Shown here piece by piece: positions 44,759 through 54,750 of a stretch of DNA of 64,000 nt. Location: the NCBI RefSeq assembly GCF_009873495.1, contig NZ_CP046703.1:7126001-7190000 (forward strand). The letters run 5' to 3'. The stretch's first letter is position 1. Each line of letters starts with the position of its first letter. This DNA comes from Nostoc sp. ATCC 53789. Lineage in GTDB: Bacteria; Cyanobacteriota; Cyanobacteriia; Cyanobacteriales; Nostocaceae. Under the pieces are notes generated by a model. The model did not search any database. It saw only the letters and a list, made by a program, of their open reading frames with translations, and was not told where the DNA came from. The position numbers and the translations under genes were made by a program.

Positions 44759-46714
44759 ATGATAGAACTTTTACATAATTTTTTCTCTACTAGCCAGTTT
44801 ATTCCCCACGGACATTGCTACCTCTGGAAACCAGAATTGGTGTGGTTACATTTGGTTTCAGATGTGTTAACTGGACTTGCTTATTATTCAATCCCAGTGA
44901 TGTTGGTTTATTTTGTCCGTAAACGGCGAGATGTGCCTTTCGGCTGGATATTCCTGATGTTTGGCACATTCATTGTTGCTTGTGGCACAACCCATTTGAT
45001 GGATGTGTGGACGCTTTGGTATCCTACCTATTGGCTATCAGGGTTACTCAAAGCTATTACCGCTTTTGTCTCTGTATTGACGGCTATAGAGCTTGTGCCA
45101 TTAATACCCAAGGCACTGGCTCTACCAAGTCCTGCTCAACTAGAGAAGGAAATTGCTGAACGCATACTAACTGAGGAGGTGTTGAGGGAAAGTAAACAAC
45201 GCTGGCAATTAGCTTTGCGCGGCAATAATGATGGAATTTGGGACTGGAATGTTAAAACTAATGAAATATTCTTCTCGGCCCGTTGGAAGGAAATGCTTGG
45301 TTATGAAGACCACGAAATTTCTAACCATTTAGATGAAAGGATGAAACGAGTACATCCAGATGATCTGGATTGGGTAACACAAGCAGTCCAAGATCACTTT
45401 TCTCAGAAAACACCGTTTTACACTACTGAGCATCGAGTTTTATGTAAAGACGGCACTTACAAATGGATTTTGGATCGAGGTCAAGCTCTGTGGGATGAAG
45501 ATGGTAATGTAGTGCGGATGGCTGGGTCACATACCGATATTACTGAGCGTAAGCAAGCAGAGGAGGCAGTAAGTAGTCTACTTAATCAACTAGAAAATAT
45601 GGTGGAGGAACGAACAGCACAGTTAACAAGAATTAATCAATCACTACAGACAGAAATTACTGAGCGCCAGCGAATAGAAGAAGCATTACGAGAAAGTGAA
45701 GAACGATTCCGTGCTACATTTCATCAAGCTGCTGTTGGCATCGCCCATGTAGCAATAGATGGAAGGTGGTTGTTAGTTAATCAGAAGCTTTGCAATATTC
45801 TTGGTTACACACTCGAAGAACTACAGTTGCTAACTTTTCAAGATATTACTCACCCAGATGATATTAATGCCGACCTAAAATATTTTTACCAGATTTTAGC
45901 AGATGATATTCAAACTTACTCAATAGAAAAGCGCTATTTTTGTAAAGATCGCTCCATACTTTGGGTTAATCTCACCGTCTCTTTAATGCGCGAACCTAGT
46001 GGGGAGCCAAGATATTTGATTTCTGTAGTGGAAGATATTAGCGAACGGCAAGCTGCGCTACGCGATCGCAAGCAGTGGGAGGAGCAAATGCAAGCATCAC
46101 TCTTAGAAAAAGAGGTGTTATTAAAAGAAATTTATCATCGGGTAAAAAACAATTTACAAGTTATTTCTAGTCTGCTAAGTTTGCAATCTGCTTATATTAA
46201 AGACAAGCACGATTTGGTAATATTCCAACAAAGCCAACAACGGATTGCGTCAATGGCTCTAGTTCACGAAAAATTGTATGAGTCTCAAGACTTAGCAAAG
46301 ATTAATTTTGGTGAATATATTCGAGATTTAGTAGCAAGTTTATTTACTGCATACGAAGTCAATGAAGATGCGATCGCTCTGGTACTAAATATAGACAAAC
46401 ACGTTTTTCTCGGATTAGATACGGCAATTCCTTGTAGCTTAATTATCCATGAGCTTGTATCTAATTCCTTGAAATATGCATTTCCCGTAGGTAGGAATGG
46501 TACGATTTATATAGAAATTAACCAAAATCAAGATCGGCAAGTTACACTTGTAGTCAGTGATGACGGAATTGGTTTACCACCAAATTTTAATTTCCAAAAA
46601 ATAGCTTCTTTAGGCTGGCAGTTAGTGGATGCTTTAACCAATCAACTTTCAGGAAATATCAATATCCAAGGTGATATGGGTGTGAAGTGTCAGGTGACAT
46701 TTACATTAATATAA
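44759..46714 (+). CDS. Ethylene-receptor-type sensor histidine kinase with PAS domains
   Basis: A 651-residue kinase. Residues ~25-115 form three membrane helices matching the ethylene-binding domain: Asp35 and YYSIP in helix 1, and Cys75-G-T-T-His79 in helix 2. These correspond to Asp25, Cys65 and His69 of plant ETR1, the Cu(I)/ethylene site. Two PAS domains follow (~145-270 and ~315-440), separated by a coiled coil. The kinase core is HisKA_2 type ([15 protein letters not shown], His460) with an ATPase domain (DDGIGLPPN). Cyanobacterial homologues bind ethylene. The next gene starts 11 bases on and encodes a receiver, its likely partner. Confidence 0.9.
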   Translation: MIELLHNFFSTSQFIPHGHCYLWKPELVWLHLVSDVLTGLAYYSIPVMLVYFVRKRRDVPFGWIFLMFGTFIVACGTTHLMDVWTLWYPTYWLSGLLKAITAFVSVLTAIELVPLIPKALALPSPAQLEKEIAERILTEEVLRESKQRWQLALRGNNDGIWDWNVKTNEIFFSARWKEMLGYEDHEISNHLDERMKRVHPDDLDWVTQAVQDHFSQKTPFYTTEHRVLCKDGTYKWILDRGQALWDEDGNVVRMAGSHTDITERKQAEEAVSSLLNQLENMVEERTAQLTRINQSLQTEITERQRIEEALRESEERFRATFHQAAVGIAHVAIDGRWLLVNQKLCNILGYTLEELQLLTFQDITHPDDINADLKYFYQILADDIQTYSIEKRYFCKDRSILWVNLTVSLMREPSGEPRYLISVVEDISERQAALRDRKQWEEQMQASLLEKEVLLKEIYHRVKNNLQVISSLLSLQSAYIKDKHDLVIFQQSQQRIASMALVHEKLYESQDLAKINFGEYIRDLVASLFTAYEVNEDAIALVLNIDKHVFLGLDTAIPCSLIIHELVSNSLKYAFPVGRNGTIYIEINQNQDRQVTLVVSDDGIGLPPNFNFQKIASLGWQLVDALTNQLSGNINIQGDMGVKCQVTFTLI

Positions 46715-46725
46715 CAAACTAAAAT

Positions 46726-48243
46726 ATGACATCTGCAAAAATCTTAGTTGTAGAAGACGAAGCTATTGTTGCAAAAGATTTACAATATCGACTTATAAAA
46801 TTTGGTTATACAGTTCCTGTAATTGCTTCTTCAGGACAAGAAGCAATTAACAAAGCAGTAGAAATATCCCCAGATTTAGTGTTAATGGATATTAAATTAA
46901 AAGGGTCAATGGATGGGATAGAAGCTGCCCAAGAAATCCATAAGCATTTGGATATTCCAGTAATTTACTTAACGGCTTATGCAGATGATAAAACATTAGC
47001 AAGAGCCAAGATAACTGAACCGTTTGGCTACCTACTCAAACCTTTTAAAGAAAGAGAACTACAAACAAATATTGAAATAGCTCTCACTAAACATGGTTTA
47101 GAAAGGCAATTAAAAGTAAGTAAAAAATGGCTGGATGCACTTTTAAAAAGTATAGGCGATGGTGTGATTGCTAGCGATTTGCAAGAATTGGTAACTTTCA
47201 TGAATCCGGTTGCTGAAAATCTGACTGGATGGAAACAGGAAGAAGCTTATGGTAGAAATTCATCAGAAGTATTCAATATTGCTAATGCAGATACTCATAA
47301 CTCTATTGAAAGTCCGATCGTAAAAGTCCTTCAAGATGGTATTATCGTCAGCCTCCCAGCAGAAACTATTCTGATTACTAGAGAGGGTGGAGAAATACCA
47401 ATTGATGACAGCGTTGCACCAATTAAAGATGATAAAGATAATATAATGGGTGCTGTGTTAGTGTTTCGAGATATTACTGAGCGCAAACGAGCGATTGAGG
47501 CGCGTCAAAGGCAAATTGAGCAAGAGAAACTTGTGTTGCAATGGGAAGAGATAAATCAACTCAAAAATGACTTTTTAAATTTAGTTTCTCACGAACTGCG
47601 ATCGCCTCTGAGTAATATGAAGTTAATGATTAAAATGATACAATTGTCTACTGATACCGAGGAAGCTCAACGTTATCTAGAACTGATGGAAGGCGAGTGC
47701 GATCGCGAGTTAGGATTAATTAACGATCTACTTGACTTACAACGGCTAGAAAGCTCATCTTATCCAGTTATCACACCAGATGCGTTGCTCTTACAGCAGT
47801 TCTTAACTTGGATAATTGAGCCATTTCAAATCCGTGTTCAACAACATCAGCAAACTCTAAAGTTGAATCTGCCCTCAAATCTCCCGCCCCTGCTCTCAGA
47901 TGGCATAAGCTTAGAACGAATCTTAATAGAATTGCTTAATAATGCCTGTAAATACACACCTGCGGGTGGTGAAATTATCCTAAGTGTAAGTCACAATTCC
48001 TTGGAAACGCCTGCAAAAACTATTATTACTACCAGTAATTCCGCAGAAATTTCAGCAATAGAGTTACCACGAATCTTTGAAAAATTTTATCGCATCCCCA
48101 ATGCAGATATCTGGAATCAAGGTGGTTCTGGATTAGGTTTAGCTATAGTACAAAAATTAGTCGAACAATTGCAAGGAAACATTCAAGTAGAAAGCGGTAA
48201 CGGATGGACAACATTTACCCTTACATTAACTGATTTATTATAG
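46726..48243 (+). CDS. Receiver-PAS-histidine kinase
   Basis: A 505-residue signalling protein. The N-terminal receiver has Asp55 (LVLMDIKL) and the DED acidic site (residues 10-12). A PAS domain is near 130-255. The kinase has LVSHELRSPLSN (His289), an N-box (ELLNNACKYTP) and GSGLGLAIVQKL. It is 11 bases downstream of the ethylene-type kinase, so the receiver probably takes phosphate from that kinase and regulates its own kinase domain. No DNA-binding output lies in this pair; the final response regulator must be elsewhere. A hairpin follows the stop. Confidence 0.9.
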   Translation: MTSAKILVVEDEAIVAKDLQYRLIKFGYTVPVIASSGQEAINKAVEISPDLVLMDIKLKGSMDGIEAAQEIHKHLDIPVIYLTAYADDKTLARAKITEPFGYLLKPFKERELQTNIEIALTKHGLERQLKVSKKWLDALLKSIGDGVIASDLQELVTFMNPVAENLTGWKQEEAYGRNSSEVFNIANADTHNSIESPIVKVLQDGIIVSLPAETILITREGGEIPIDDSVAPIKDDKDNIMGAVLVFRDITERKRAIEARQRQIEQEKLVLQWEEINQLKNDFLNLVSHELRSPLSNMKLMIKMIQLSTDTEEAQRYLELMEGECDRELGLINDLLDLQRLESSSYPVITPDALLLQQFLTWIIEPFQIRVQQHQQTLKLNLPSNLPPLLSDGISLERILIELLNNACKYTPAGGEIILSVSHNSLETPAKTIITTSNSAEISAIELPRIFEKFYRIPNADIWNQGGSGLGLAIVQKLVEQLQGNIQVESGNGWTTFTLTLTDLL

Positions 48244-48293
48244 GTCTTTAGGTTCTCTTAAAATTTCCTAATTTTTATCCTACACATAAATTA

Positions 48294-48325
48294 TTAGAGG
48301 TGTATAGATAGATATACATCTCTAA
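48294..48325. terminator. Perfect stem-loop after the kinase pair
   Basis: TTAGAGGTGTATA at 48294-48306 pairs with TATACATCTCTAA at 48313-48325 (one G-T pair) around a 6-base loop. No T-run follows, so termination is only likely. Confidence 0.5.
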
Positions 48326-48393
48326 TAACTGATGTTATAAATATTTTTGCAAATGGTATAAGATAATTAAAGCAAATTATTAAATCTAGAAAA

Positions 48394-49557
48394 ATGGTAT
48401 TAACTATATCTTCCGCACCCCAAGGTTTTAGTGCATTTATTACTAATTTAGGAATACGCGATACAACTGATGATTTTGTATTTATTAAATCATCAGTTCC
48501 TTGTGTTGCTGATGGAGTCTTCACTCAAAGTCTTTTCGCCGGGCCAAGCGTTACTATTAGCCGCGACAACTTAAAAGATTCACAAGTACAAGGAATTGTC
48601 GTTATATCTAAAAATGCAAATGTCGCTAATGGTGCTGTTGGCATTGCTGATGCCCAAGAAGTTTTAGAATTGGTTGCAACGGAAACTGGAATTGCTGCAC
48701 ATAATATGGTGATAGCTTCTACAGGCGTAATTGGCAGGCGTTACCCAATTGAAAAAATTCGAGCAGGTTTATTAGGATTGGGGAAAAAATTGACTCCTGC
48801 TGATTTTAATGCCGCAGCCCGTGGTATTATGACCACCGATACAGTATCAAAACTAGCTACACGACAAATAGGAAATGCCAAGCTGGTAGGAATTGCCAAA
48901 GGTGTTGGCATGATTGAGCCTAATATGGCTACTCTCTTAACTTTCTTTTTTACTGATGCGGCAATTTCTGCAAATAGCCTTCGTTCTATTTTTCGCTCTA
49001 CTATAGATAAAACCTTTAACTGCTTGAGTGTAGACACTGACACTTCTACTAGTGACTCTGCCGTGATTCTAGCTAATGGAATAGCCGGCGAAGTTTCAGA
49101 AGCAGATTTTGCCAGCGCATTGCAAGAAGTTGCACAAGAATTGGTGCTGAAAATTGCCAGAGATGCAGAAGGTGCCACCAAAATTATTGAGGTGACTGTA
49201 GATTCAGCTATTAATTATGTACAAGCGAAAAAAGTAGCTAAAGCAATTGTCAATTCACCATTAGTAAAAACCGCCGTCTATGGAGCAGATCCGAATTGGG
49301 GACGAGTTGCGATGGCTATAGGTAAATGTGAAAATGAACAGCAGATAAATCCAGAACGAGTTGTTATTAGTTTTGATGACGTGAAAGTTTATCCTAGTAG
49401 TTTAACTAATGAAAATCTGGAACAATTGCGGCAAATTATGTCCAAAGACAAAGTAGATATTCATGTTAGCCTCAATATTGGTGAAGCTTCTGCAACTGTA
49501 TGGGGTTGCGATCTTTCAGAGGGTTATATAGAAATTAATGGTAAATACTCAACTTGA
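48394..49557 (+). CDS. argJ: ArgJ homologue (glutamate N-acetyltransferase / amino-acid acetyltransferase)
   Basis: A 387-residue ornithine acetyltransferase-family protein. The self-cleavage site MIEPNMATLL is intact, with the nucleophile Thr180 that begins the beta chain. Ligand motifs EGATKIIEVTV and GADPNWGRVAMA are present. ArgJ recycles acetyl groups from N-acetylornithine to glutamate in arginine synthesis. The N-terminus (MVLTISSAPQGFSAFITNLG) is shorter and more divergent than in most ArgJ proteins, so this may be a second copy with another substrate. No other arginine gene is nearby. Confidence 0.82.
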   Translation: MVLTISSAPQGFSAFITNLGIRDTTDDFVFIKSSVPCVADGVFTQSLFAGPSVTISRDNLKDSQVQGIVVISKNANVANGAVGIADAQEVLELVATETGIAAHNMVIASTGVIGRRYPIEKIRAGLLGLGKKLTPADFNAAARGIMTTDTVSKLATRQIGNAKLVGIAKGVGMIEPNMATLLTFFFTDAAISANSLRSIFRSTIDKTFNCLSVDTDTSTSDSAVILANGIAGEVSEADFASALQEVAQELVLKIARDAEGATKIIEVTVDSAINYVQAKKVAKAIVNSPLVKTAVYGADPNWGRVAMAIGKCENEQQINPERVVISFDDVKVYPSSLTNENLEQLRQIMSKDKVDIHVSLNIGEASATVWGCDLSEGYIEINGKYST

Positions 49558-49744
49558 TTAACAAGAAGAGATGCGAAATTGCACTGGGCTTCAAACTGCT
49601 ACGTTAATGTCTTGTTGCGTTAACGCGTCTCTACATATAGGAATTCGATTTGATTTTTGTTCGCGTGGACAAGAAAGAGGTAATAGGCAATAGGAAAGAA
49701 TGGTTTTTGAGTTGTACGGAGTTTTTTCAAAAATCAAATATGAG

Positions 49745-49921
49745 TCCTATAGCTCAATACGGTTCAGTTAAGGCTAAAACTCTTTGTCAAAGTCAATTTT
49801 TTTTACGAACCACAGAGACACAGAGAAGCCAGTGCGTTGGGCGGGTTCCCCGACTTAAAGCAACTGGCGCGGCACTGAGAGAATAAAGAAATGCTTAACT
49901 GAACTGCATTGTCCTATAGCT
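49745..49921. mobile_element. CAATACGG element, copy 2, with 10-bp target duplication and nested insert
   Basis: The core at 49755-49911 is nearly identical to copy 1 and is flanked by TCCTATAGCT at 49745-49754 and 49912-49921. It differs by a ~42-bp insert at 49828-49869 that begins GCCAGTGCG and ends GCAACTGGCG. The rest of 49922-50344 shows no gene. Confidence 0.85.
49828..49869. repeat. GCCAGT small element, 42 bp, nested
   Basis: Ends GCCAGTGCG and GCAACTGGCG (partial inverted repeats). A longer relative with the same ends is at 55859-55946 inside a different repeat family, showing independent insertions. Confidence 0.7.
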
Positions 49922-50344
49922 TGGATAGATACCTACACAAATTTGCAATAGCTGGCGTTGAAGCCTCAGCAACACAGCATACCTGCCTTCTTCATCGGTA
50001 ATATTCGGAACCTCACCTTGCTATCAGGGAGAGAAACTTTGGCATCAGCCAAAAGTGGGATTATGTGCTTTCGGACATGATATTAGTCAAAAGTGTAGAG
50101 ATGGATAAATGGCGGAGGGACATTAAGAGGTAATTGCTTTGTCAAAAAAGTTGACGCAGGTAGTCATTGTGTAATATAGTATGTTACATGAGTAATGAGT
50201 TAGATTAAAAAAACTTCCTAGCCAGTACATCACGGTGAAAATAAAATTATCATTTGTATACAAGTAGTTGATATTACAAGAAAAATTTTAAAATCTCATA
50301 TTTAACACAAAATAACTCTATTAACGCTGCATAACTAAACAAAT

Positions 50345-51547
50345 ATGGATTTTGACTATTTTAGAAGCAATGAAGGCACTCCTACAAATAATACCCGCCA
50401 AAGCTTGCTTGCTAGTGGGTGGCGACCCTTTAACCGAGAGTTAGATTGGGGTTTTTTATGGCAACTGTTGTATAGTGACTCCCGCGAATTAACTCAAAAA
50501 AGTTTGAATTTAGCGAGTAATGTTGCTGATATTTTGGGGCGAAATAATTATGCTTGGTGGGCTAATTTATTAAATATTGTATCTGACAATACCCGCTACG
50601 AAGTTGAAAAATTTTGGAATTACATCACACCAGATCCCCAATCACCAGATCATCGCTACAAAGATGTTTTGAGTACGGAAACACCTATCGTTCAATTTGT
50701 CAGTCGTAGTAGCATTCCCATTGATTATGTTCTTAACCGACTGCAAGAAATTACTGTACTGCGAGTTTTGGGTGTGTTGGGTAATCCTGACATTATTACT
50801 CAGTATTATTCAGAAAGAGATTTTTATTTTCCTATAGATAGATTTATTAGCTGGGAACGTTTAGATGTGATTAATACTGTTTATGCTTACTGGGCAAAGC
50901 ATGACGTTTGGTTGCAAATTGATCCCTACGATCGCGGGCGGCGACAATATAGTTTAATGGCGAGAAATCTTGCCCCACTAATTAACAAGGCAACTTACGA
51001 CTTGGCAGTTATGCTGAGTGGATATCAAAGTCGTGTAGGTAAAGTTCACAGCCAATTTCCCATTCGCACATTTCCGGCAGATATCCAACAGTTTACTGAT
51101 GCTGTACAGCAAGCGATTCTGAATCAAAACCAGTTAGCGGTTGTTGTACATGGGAAACCAGGTACTGGTAAAACAGTCTGGACACAAGCTGTAGCAAAAG
51201 AAATTCTTGTACCTTTAGGGTATGTAATTTTTATTTTAGATCATGATGCGATCGCTAATTTTGTTCCCCCAACTTACATAGAGCGTATTTGTATCGTTAT
51301 TAACGAAGCTGATAATCTAGCGCAAAACCGCGCTTCTGAGGTAGCGCAATACAATAACAAAACCGAACACATTCTCAGTTTGCTGGATGGTACTTTGTAT
51401 CAAAGTGTCATTGATGAGTCTGGTATCCAGATGCAGCAACGATTAGTTGTCTTGATGACTTGTAACACTACTGAAAGATTAGATCCAGCCATGTTACGTA
51501 AGGGCAGGGTGGATTTAATATATGAGTTTACGCAATTATTTGTTTGA
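50345..51547 (+). CDS. AAA-family ATPase with Asn in the Walker B motif
   Basis: A 400-residue protein. The N-terminal ~220 residues are unrecognised, rich in Trp and Tyr. The C-terminal AAA domain has Walker A (HGKPGTGKTVW), a Walker B written CIVINEADNLA, where the usual Asp before Glu is Asn, sensor-1 TCNTT and an arginine-bearing LRKGRVDL. Glu is retained, so hydrolysis may be slow rather than absent. It may remodel a protein or load a helicase; nothing nearby identifies the target. It is monocistronic and faces the scytonemin regulator across hairpin DNA. Confidence 0.75.
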   Translation: MDFDYFRSNEGTPTNNTRQSLLASGWRPFNRELDWGFLWQLLYSDSRELTQKSLNLASNVADILGRNNYAWWANLLNIVSDNTRYEVEKFWNYITPDPQSPDHRYKDVLSTETPIVQFVSRSSIPIDYVLNRLQEITVLRVLGVLGNPDIITQYYSERDFYFPIDRFISWERLDVINTVYAYWAKHDVWLQIDPYDRGRRQYSLMARNLAPLINKATYDLAVMLSGYQSRVGKVHSQFPIRTFPADIQQFTDAVQQAILNQNQLAVVVHGKPGTGKTVWTQAVAKEILVPLGYVIFILDHDAIANFVPPTYIERICIVINEADNLAQNRASEVAQYNNKTEHILSLLDGTLYQSVIDESGIQMQQRLVVLMTCNTTERLDPAMLRKGRVDLIYEFTQLFV

Positions 51548-51553
51548 CATCCT

Positions 51554-51700
51554 CACCGCCGTGAACGCACGGTGATTCTGGAGTAATGAGTAATAAGTAA
51601 TAAGTAAATGAGTAAATACCCATTTTTCATCCATTCATTACTCATTACTCATTACTCCTTACTTTAAAAGCCGTGCTGGAAACACGGGGTTTTAAACCCA
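51554..51700. repeat. Large hairpin between convergent genes, possible IS605-type remnant
   Basis: TAATGAGTAATAAG repeats at about 51585-51605 oppose CATTACTCATTACTC repeats at about 51635-51658. Outside them lie small hairpins (CCGTGAACGCACGG at 51559-51572, and CGTG...CACG near 51672) that recall IS200/IS605 ends. The block separates the AAA ATPase from the response regulator and may terminate both. Confidence 0.45.
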
Positions 51701-51721
51701 TTTTTCTGATAAAATCTACTG

Positions 51722-52573
51722 TCACCATAGTTTCACCTGTTTTTGGGATACAAGCTGATGCTGTTTGCGCCAAGCTTGGGGAGGTAAACCGTGATGTTGG
51801 CGAAACTGACGAGAAAAATGAGACACATCTTGATAACCTAATGCTTTGGCAATCTTCTCGATTGTCTGATTATTATTTTGGAGTAAAAAACGAGCGCCTG
51901 CCATTCGGCGTTTGACAATCCAGCAGTTTACAGTCTCTCCTGTTTGCCTTGAGACTCGGTTAGTTAAGTAAGCAGGTGAGTAACCAACAGCAACAGCCAC
52001 ATCACACAAAGTAATTCCTTGATGATAATGGGCTTCGATAAAGTCGAAAACTTCTTTTAATTGAGGAATGCTGGGAAAGATTGACTTAGAAGGGATTGTG
52101 GGTTCTTCAGGTGCGATCGCACTTGGAGTATTATCTACAAATACTGATTTTGGAGCTTTCTCAAATTTCATAGCGCACCAGTATTGCAGAGTAGCTTGCT
52201 TTTCTAGTCGGATAGCGATCGCTCTGAGCAATTCGTCTAGTGTCGAGGGTTTGGTAAGATAATCATCTGCTCCCAATTCCATAGCTTTGCGAACATCTGC
52301 TTTGTTACTACTCCCAGTCAGAAAAATAAAAGGAATAATTGCAGTAACAGGATCTAGGCGTAGCCTACTTAAAACGCTATAACCATCCATATCGGGCATC
52401 GTGATATCGCAAATAACTAAGTCGGGTATATACTCTTTTGCTTGTTGAATACCAGCAAGGCCGTTGTCAGCACTGATTGTATCAAAACCTTTAGCCTTAA
52501 GACCTTTTAAATAAAGATCGCGGGTAACATTATCATCTTCAATGACGAGAATTTTATTTGACGATTCGTACAT
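51722..52573 (-). CDS. AraC-type response regulator of the scytonemin locus
   Basis: A 283-residue response regulator. The receiver (~5-125) has the acidic pair D13/D14 and phospho-acceptor Asp56 (LVICDITMPDMDG). The C-terminal ~100 residues are an AraC-type DNA-binding domain (ITLCDVAVAVGYSPAYLTNR; IAKALGYQDVSHFSRQFRQH). In Nostoc punctiforme the scytonemin genes are flanked by a divergent kinase and regulator (I recall Npun_F1277 and Npun_F1278), and this pair matches in type, order and orientation. It is 198 bases downstream of the kinase gene and is the probable activator of scyA. Confidence 0.88.
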   Translation of the reverse strand: MYESSNKILVIEDDNVTRDLYLKGLKAKGFDTISADNGLAGIQQAKEYIPDLVICDITMPDMDGYSVLSRLRLDPVTAIIPFIFLTGSSNKADVRKAMELGADDYLTKPSTLDELLRAIAIRLEKQATLQYWCAMKFEKAPKSVFVDNTPSAIAPEEPTIPSKSIFPSIPQLKEVFDFIEAHYHQGITLCDVAVAVGYSPAYLTNRVSRQTGETVNCWIVKRRMAGARFLLQNNNQTIEKIAKALGYQDVSHFSRQFRQHHGLPPQAWRKQHQLVSQKQVKLW

Positions 52574-52770
52574 AATTTTTTATTACCATAACTTTTAGCA
52601 GAAGCTGGTTAATATTAAACTGTGGCGGAATTTTGCCTAGTTTAGTTAGGTTTACACCGTACTGTACTCAACTTTTTTGTGAGTATGAAAATAGGCATAA
52701 GCTTAATTAGTTCGTTCCGAGAGTTGTGATTGTTAAGTTGTTAATTAATAACTAATCTTTATTTCAACAT

Positions 52771-54750
52771 TCATAACTCGGAACTACTAAACTCTGACTT
52801 GATTAATGCCAACGTCACAGTAAACGTAGTGCCCACACCTAGTTGACTTTCCACAGATACTTGACCATGATGTAAGTCTACCAAGGTTTTAAGAATTGAC
52901 AGTCCTAGTCCAGTGCCAGGTATGTGATCGATGTTAGTTCCACGGTAAAATGGTTCAAATATTCGTTGTTGATCTAGTGCTGAAATACCAATACCTCTAT
53001 CTTCAACCTGGAAAATTAATTGCTCATTTTCGCAAGAAAGTCTCAAATCAATTGTCATACCGGAGGGAGAATATTTTATTGCATTATCGAGCAAATTTTT
53101 CAAAATCGGCTCTAACAGTTTTTTGTCTATGCAGGCTGTTAGAGAATTTTCTTGAGTGACAAAATTAATCGGAACTTTACTAATGCTCATCTGCATTTCT
53201 GCAACTAAGTCCTTACAGAAATCAACTAACTCAAGTGGCTTTGGCTCATAGTTTATTTTTGCTGCTTCTGCCTTAGAGAAAAATAAAATATCATCCAACA
53301 TCTGACCAAGTTGTTCTGTAGCTTTTTGAATGTGATCCAGCAGTGGTTGGATTTTCTTCTGTGTACGTTTGTCTACTTCTTCCTTTAATAAACTATTAGA
53401 AAATGAAACAATATTCAACGGTGTACGGAATTGATGGCAAACCATAGAAAGAAAACGCGCTCTAAGTTCGCTAAGTTGTTTTGCTTGTTCTAAAGCTTGG
53501 TTAAGACCTAATTCTGCATATTTGTAATCGGTAATATCAATGCCTGCAATCATTTCTACTGGTTTCCCACCAAAATCTAGCACTCCATCCAGCATTACAA
53601 CCGCACAAGCTAGCCATCGCTCTGTACCGCTTTTTGTCAGAATATTCATCTCCTGGTATTCAAAGTTAGTTGCTTCACTCTGCTTACGTACCTGCCTGCG
53701 TCTTTTGCTTTTAATCAGTCGGCGAATATCAAAACCCGTTAACAGTTCCTCTTTTGTGTAACCAGTCAGTTGCTCTACTGCTGGATTTATGTAGCAAAGC
53801 CGCGTACCTTGAATTAGAAAAGTGCTGGTATCTGTTGTTTCGGCTAAAGTCCGAAATCTAACTGCGTTTAGCCGCAATGCCTCTTCAGTCTGTTTCGATT
53901 CAGTAATGTCCCAAATACTCCAGACTCTACCAATAATTTTGCCATCCAACAAGTGAGGTTTTGAGTAGTGTGCAAAAACTCTCCCATCTTTCAATTCCAG
54001 AATATCGTAGCTCTCAAAATCAGAGTGGCTAGACACTTCCCAAATTAGTCGATTAAAGGCTTGTGGATCTTTAAGTTGATTCTCAAAAAAGGCTTTGCAT
54101 CGAGGACATTTCTTAGATAATATTAGGGACTCCGGGATCTGCCACATATCCACAAATTTCTGATTCAAGCTCAGAATATCTCCCTCAGAGTTAACTGCAA
54201 CAATACCAATGGCAGTAGATTCGAGAGTAGAACGAAGCAAAGAAAGAGATGCTTGTAGTTCTATTTCTTTTGATTTTAGTTGAGAAAATTCCTGCTGTAA
54301 ATTGTCTTTGGCATCCCTTAATTCATCAGTCCACTTTTGCACGCTCAATTCTACTATTTCATCACTTATTTCTCGAACAAAAGCACAGCCAAATTCTATA
54401 TCTTGTTGTTTTACATAGTTAATGGATATTTCTACCAGAAAGATCCGCCCTCGTTTTGTGCGGTAGCGAGATTTAAAGGTAAGAGAACCTTCTGAGTTAA
54501 TATTTGACCAGTTATGTAGAGAAAAATCTACGTCTATATCTTGCAACCTCATGGAAAGTAATTCCTCACGGGAATATTCAGTCATCTGGCAAGTGGCATC
54601 GTTGACGTAGAGAAACTGTGCATTTTCTCCTAAACAAAAGGCAGCATCTACAGCTTGATTTATTAGAAAGTGAGCAAACTTCATTTCTATTTCTGGCTGT
54701 AGTGGCCATTGAGTGTTTGATTTAGCTAATCTATAATCGCCAGAATTCAT
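52771..54750 (-). CDS. PAS-domain sensor histidine kinase of the scytonemin locus
   Basis: A 659-residue soluble kinase without clear membrane helices. Three PAS domains occupy ~25-130, ~175-285 and ~300-410, with a coiled coil between the first two. The H-box is MVCHQFRTPLNIVSF (His439). The ATPase domain has the N-box NLLDNAIKYSP and GTGLGLSILKTLVD. It is divergent from scyA across 2.16 kb and precedes the AraC-type regulator. By analogy with N. punctiforme it controls the UV-A-induced scytonemin genes; which PAS ligand senses light or stress is not visible. Confidence 0.9.
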   Translation of the reverse strand: MNSGDYRLAKSNTQWPLQPEIEMKFAHFLINQAVDAAFCLGENAQFLYVNDATCQMTEYSREELLSMRLQDIDVDFSLHNWSNINSEGSLTFKSRYRTKRGRIFLVEISINYVKQQDIEFGCAFVREISDEIVELSVQKWTDELRDAKDNLQQEFSQLKSKEIELQASLSLLRSTLESTAIGIVAVNSEGDILSLNQKFVDMWQIPESLILSKKCPRCKAFFENQLKDPQAFNRLIWEVSSHSDFESYDILELKDGRVFAHYSKPHLLDGKIIGRVWSIWDITESKQTEEALRLNAVRFRTLAETTDTSTFLIQGTRLCYINPAVEQLTGYTKEELLTGFDIRRLIKSKRRRQVRKQSEATNFEYQEMNILTKSGTERWLACAVVMLDGVLDFGGKPVEMIAGIDITDYKYAELGLNQALEQAKQLSELRARFLSMVCHQFRTPLNIVSFSNSLLKEEVDKRTQKKIQPLLDHIQKATEQLGQMLDDILFFSKAEAAKINYEPKPLELVDFCKDLVAEMQMSISKVPINFVTQENSLTACIDKKLLEPILKNLLDNAIKYSPSGMTIDLRLSCENEQLIFQVEDRGIGISALDQQRIFEPFYRGTNIDHIPGTGLGLSILKTLVDLHHGQVSVESQLGVGTTFTVTLALIKSEFSSSEL

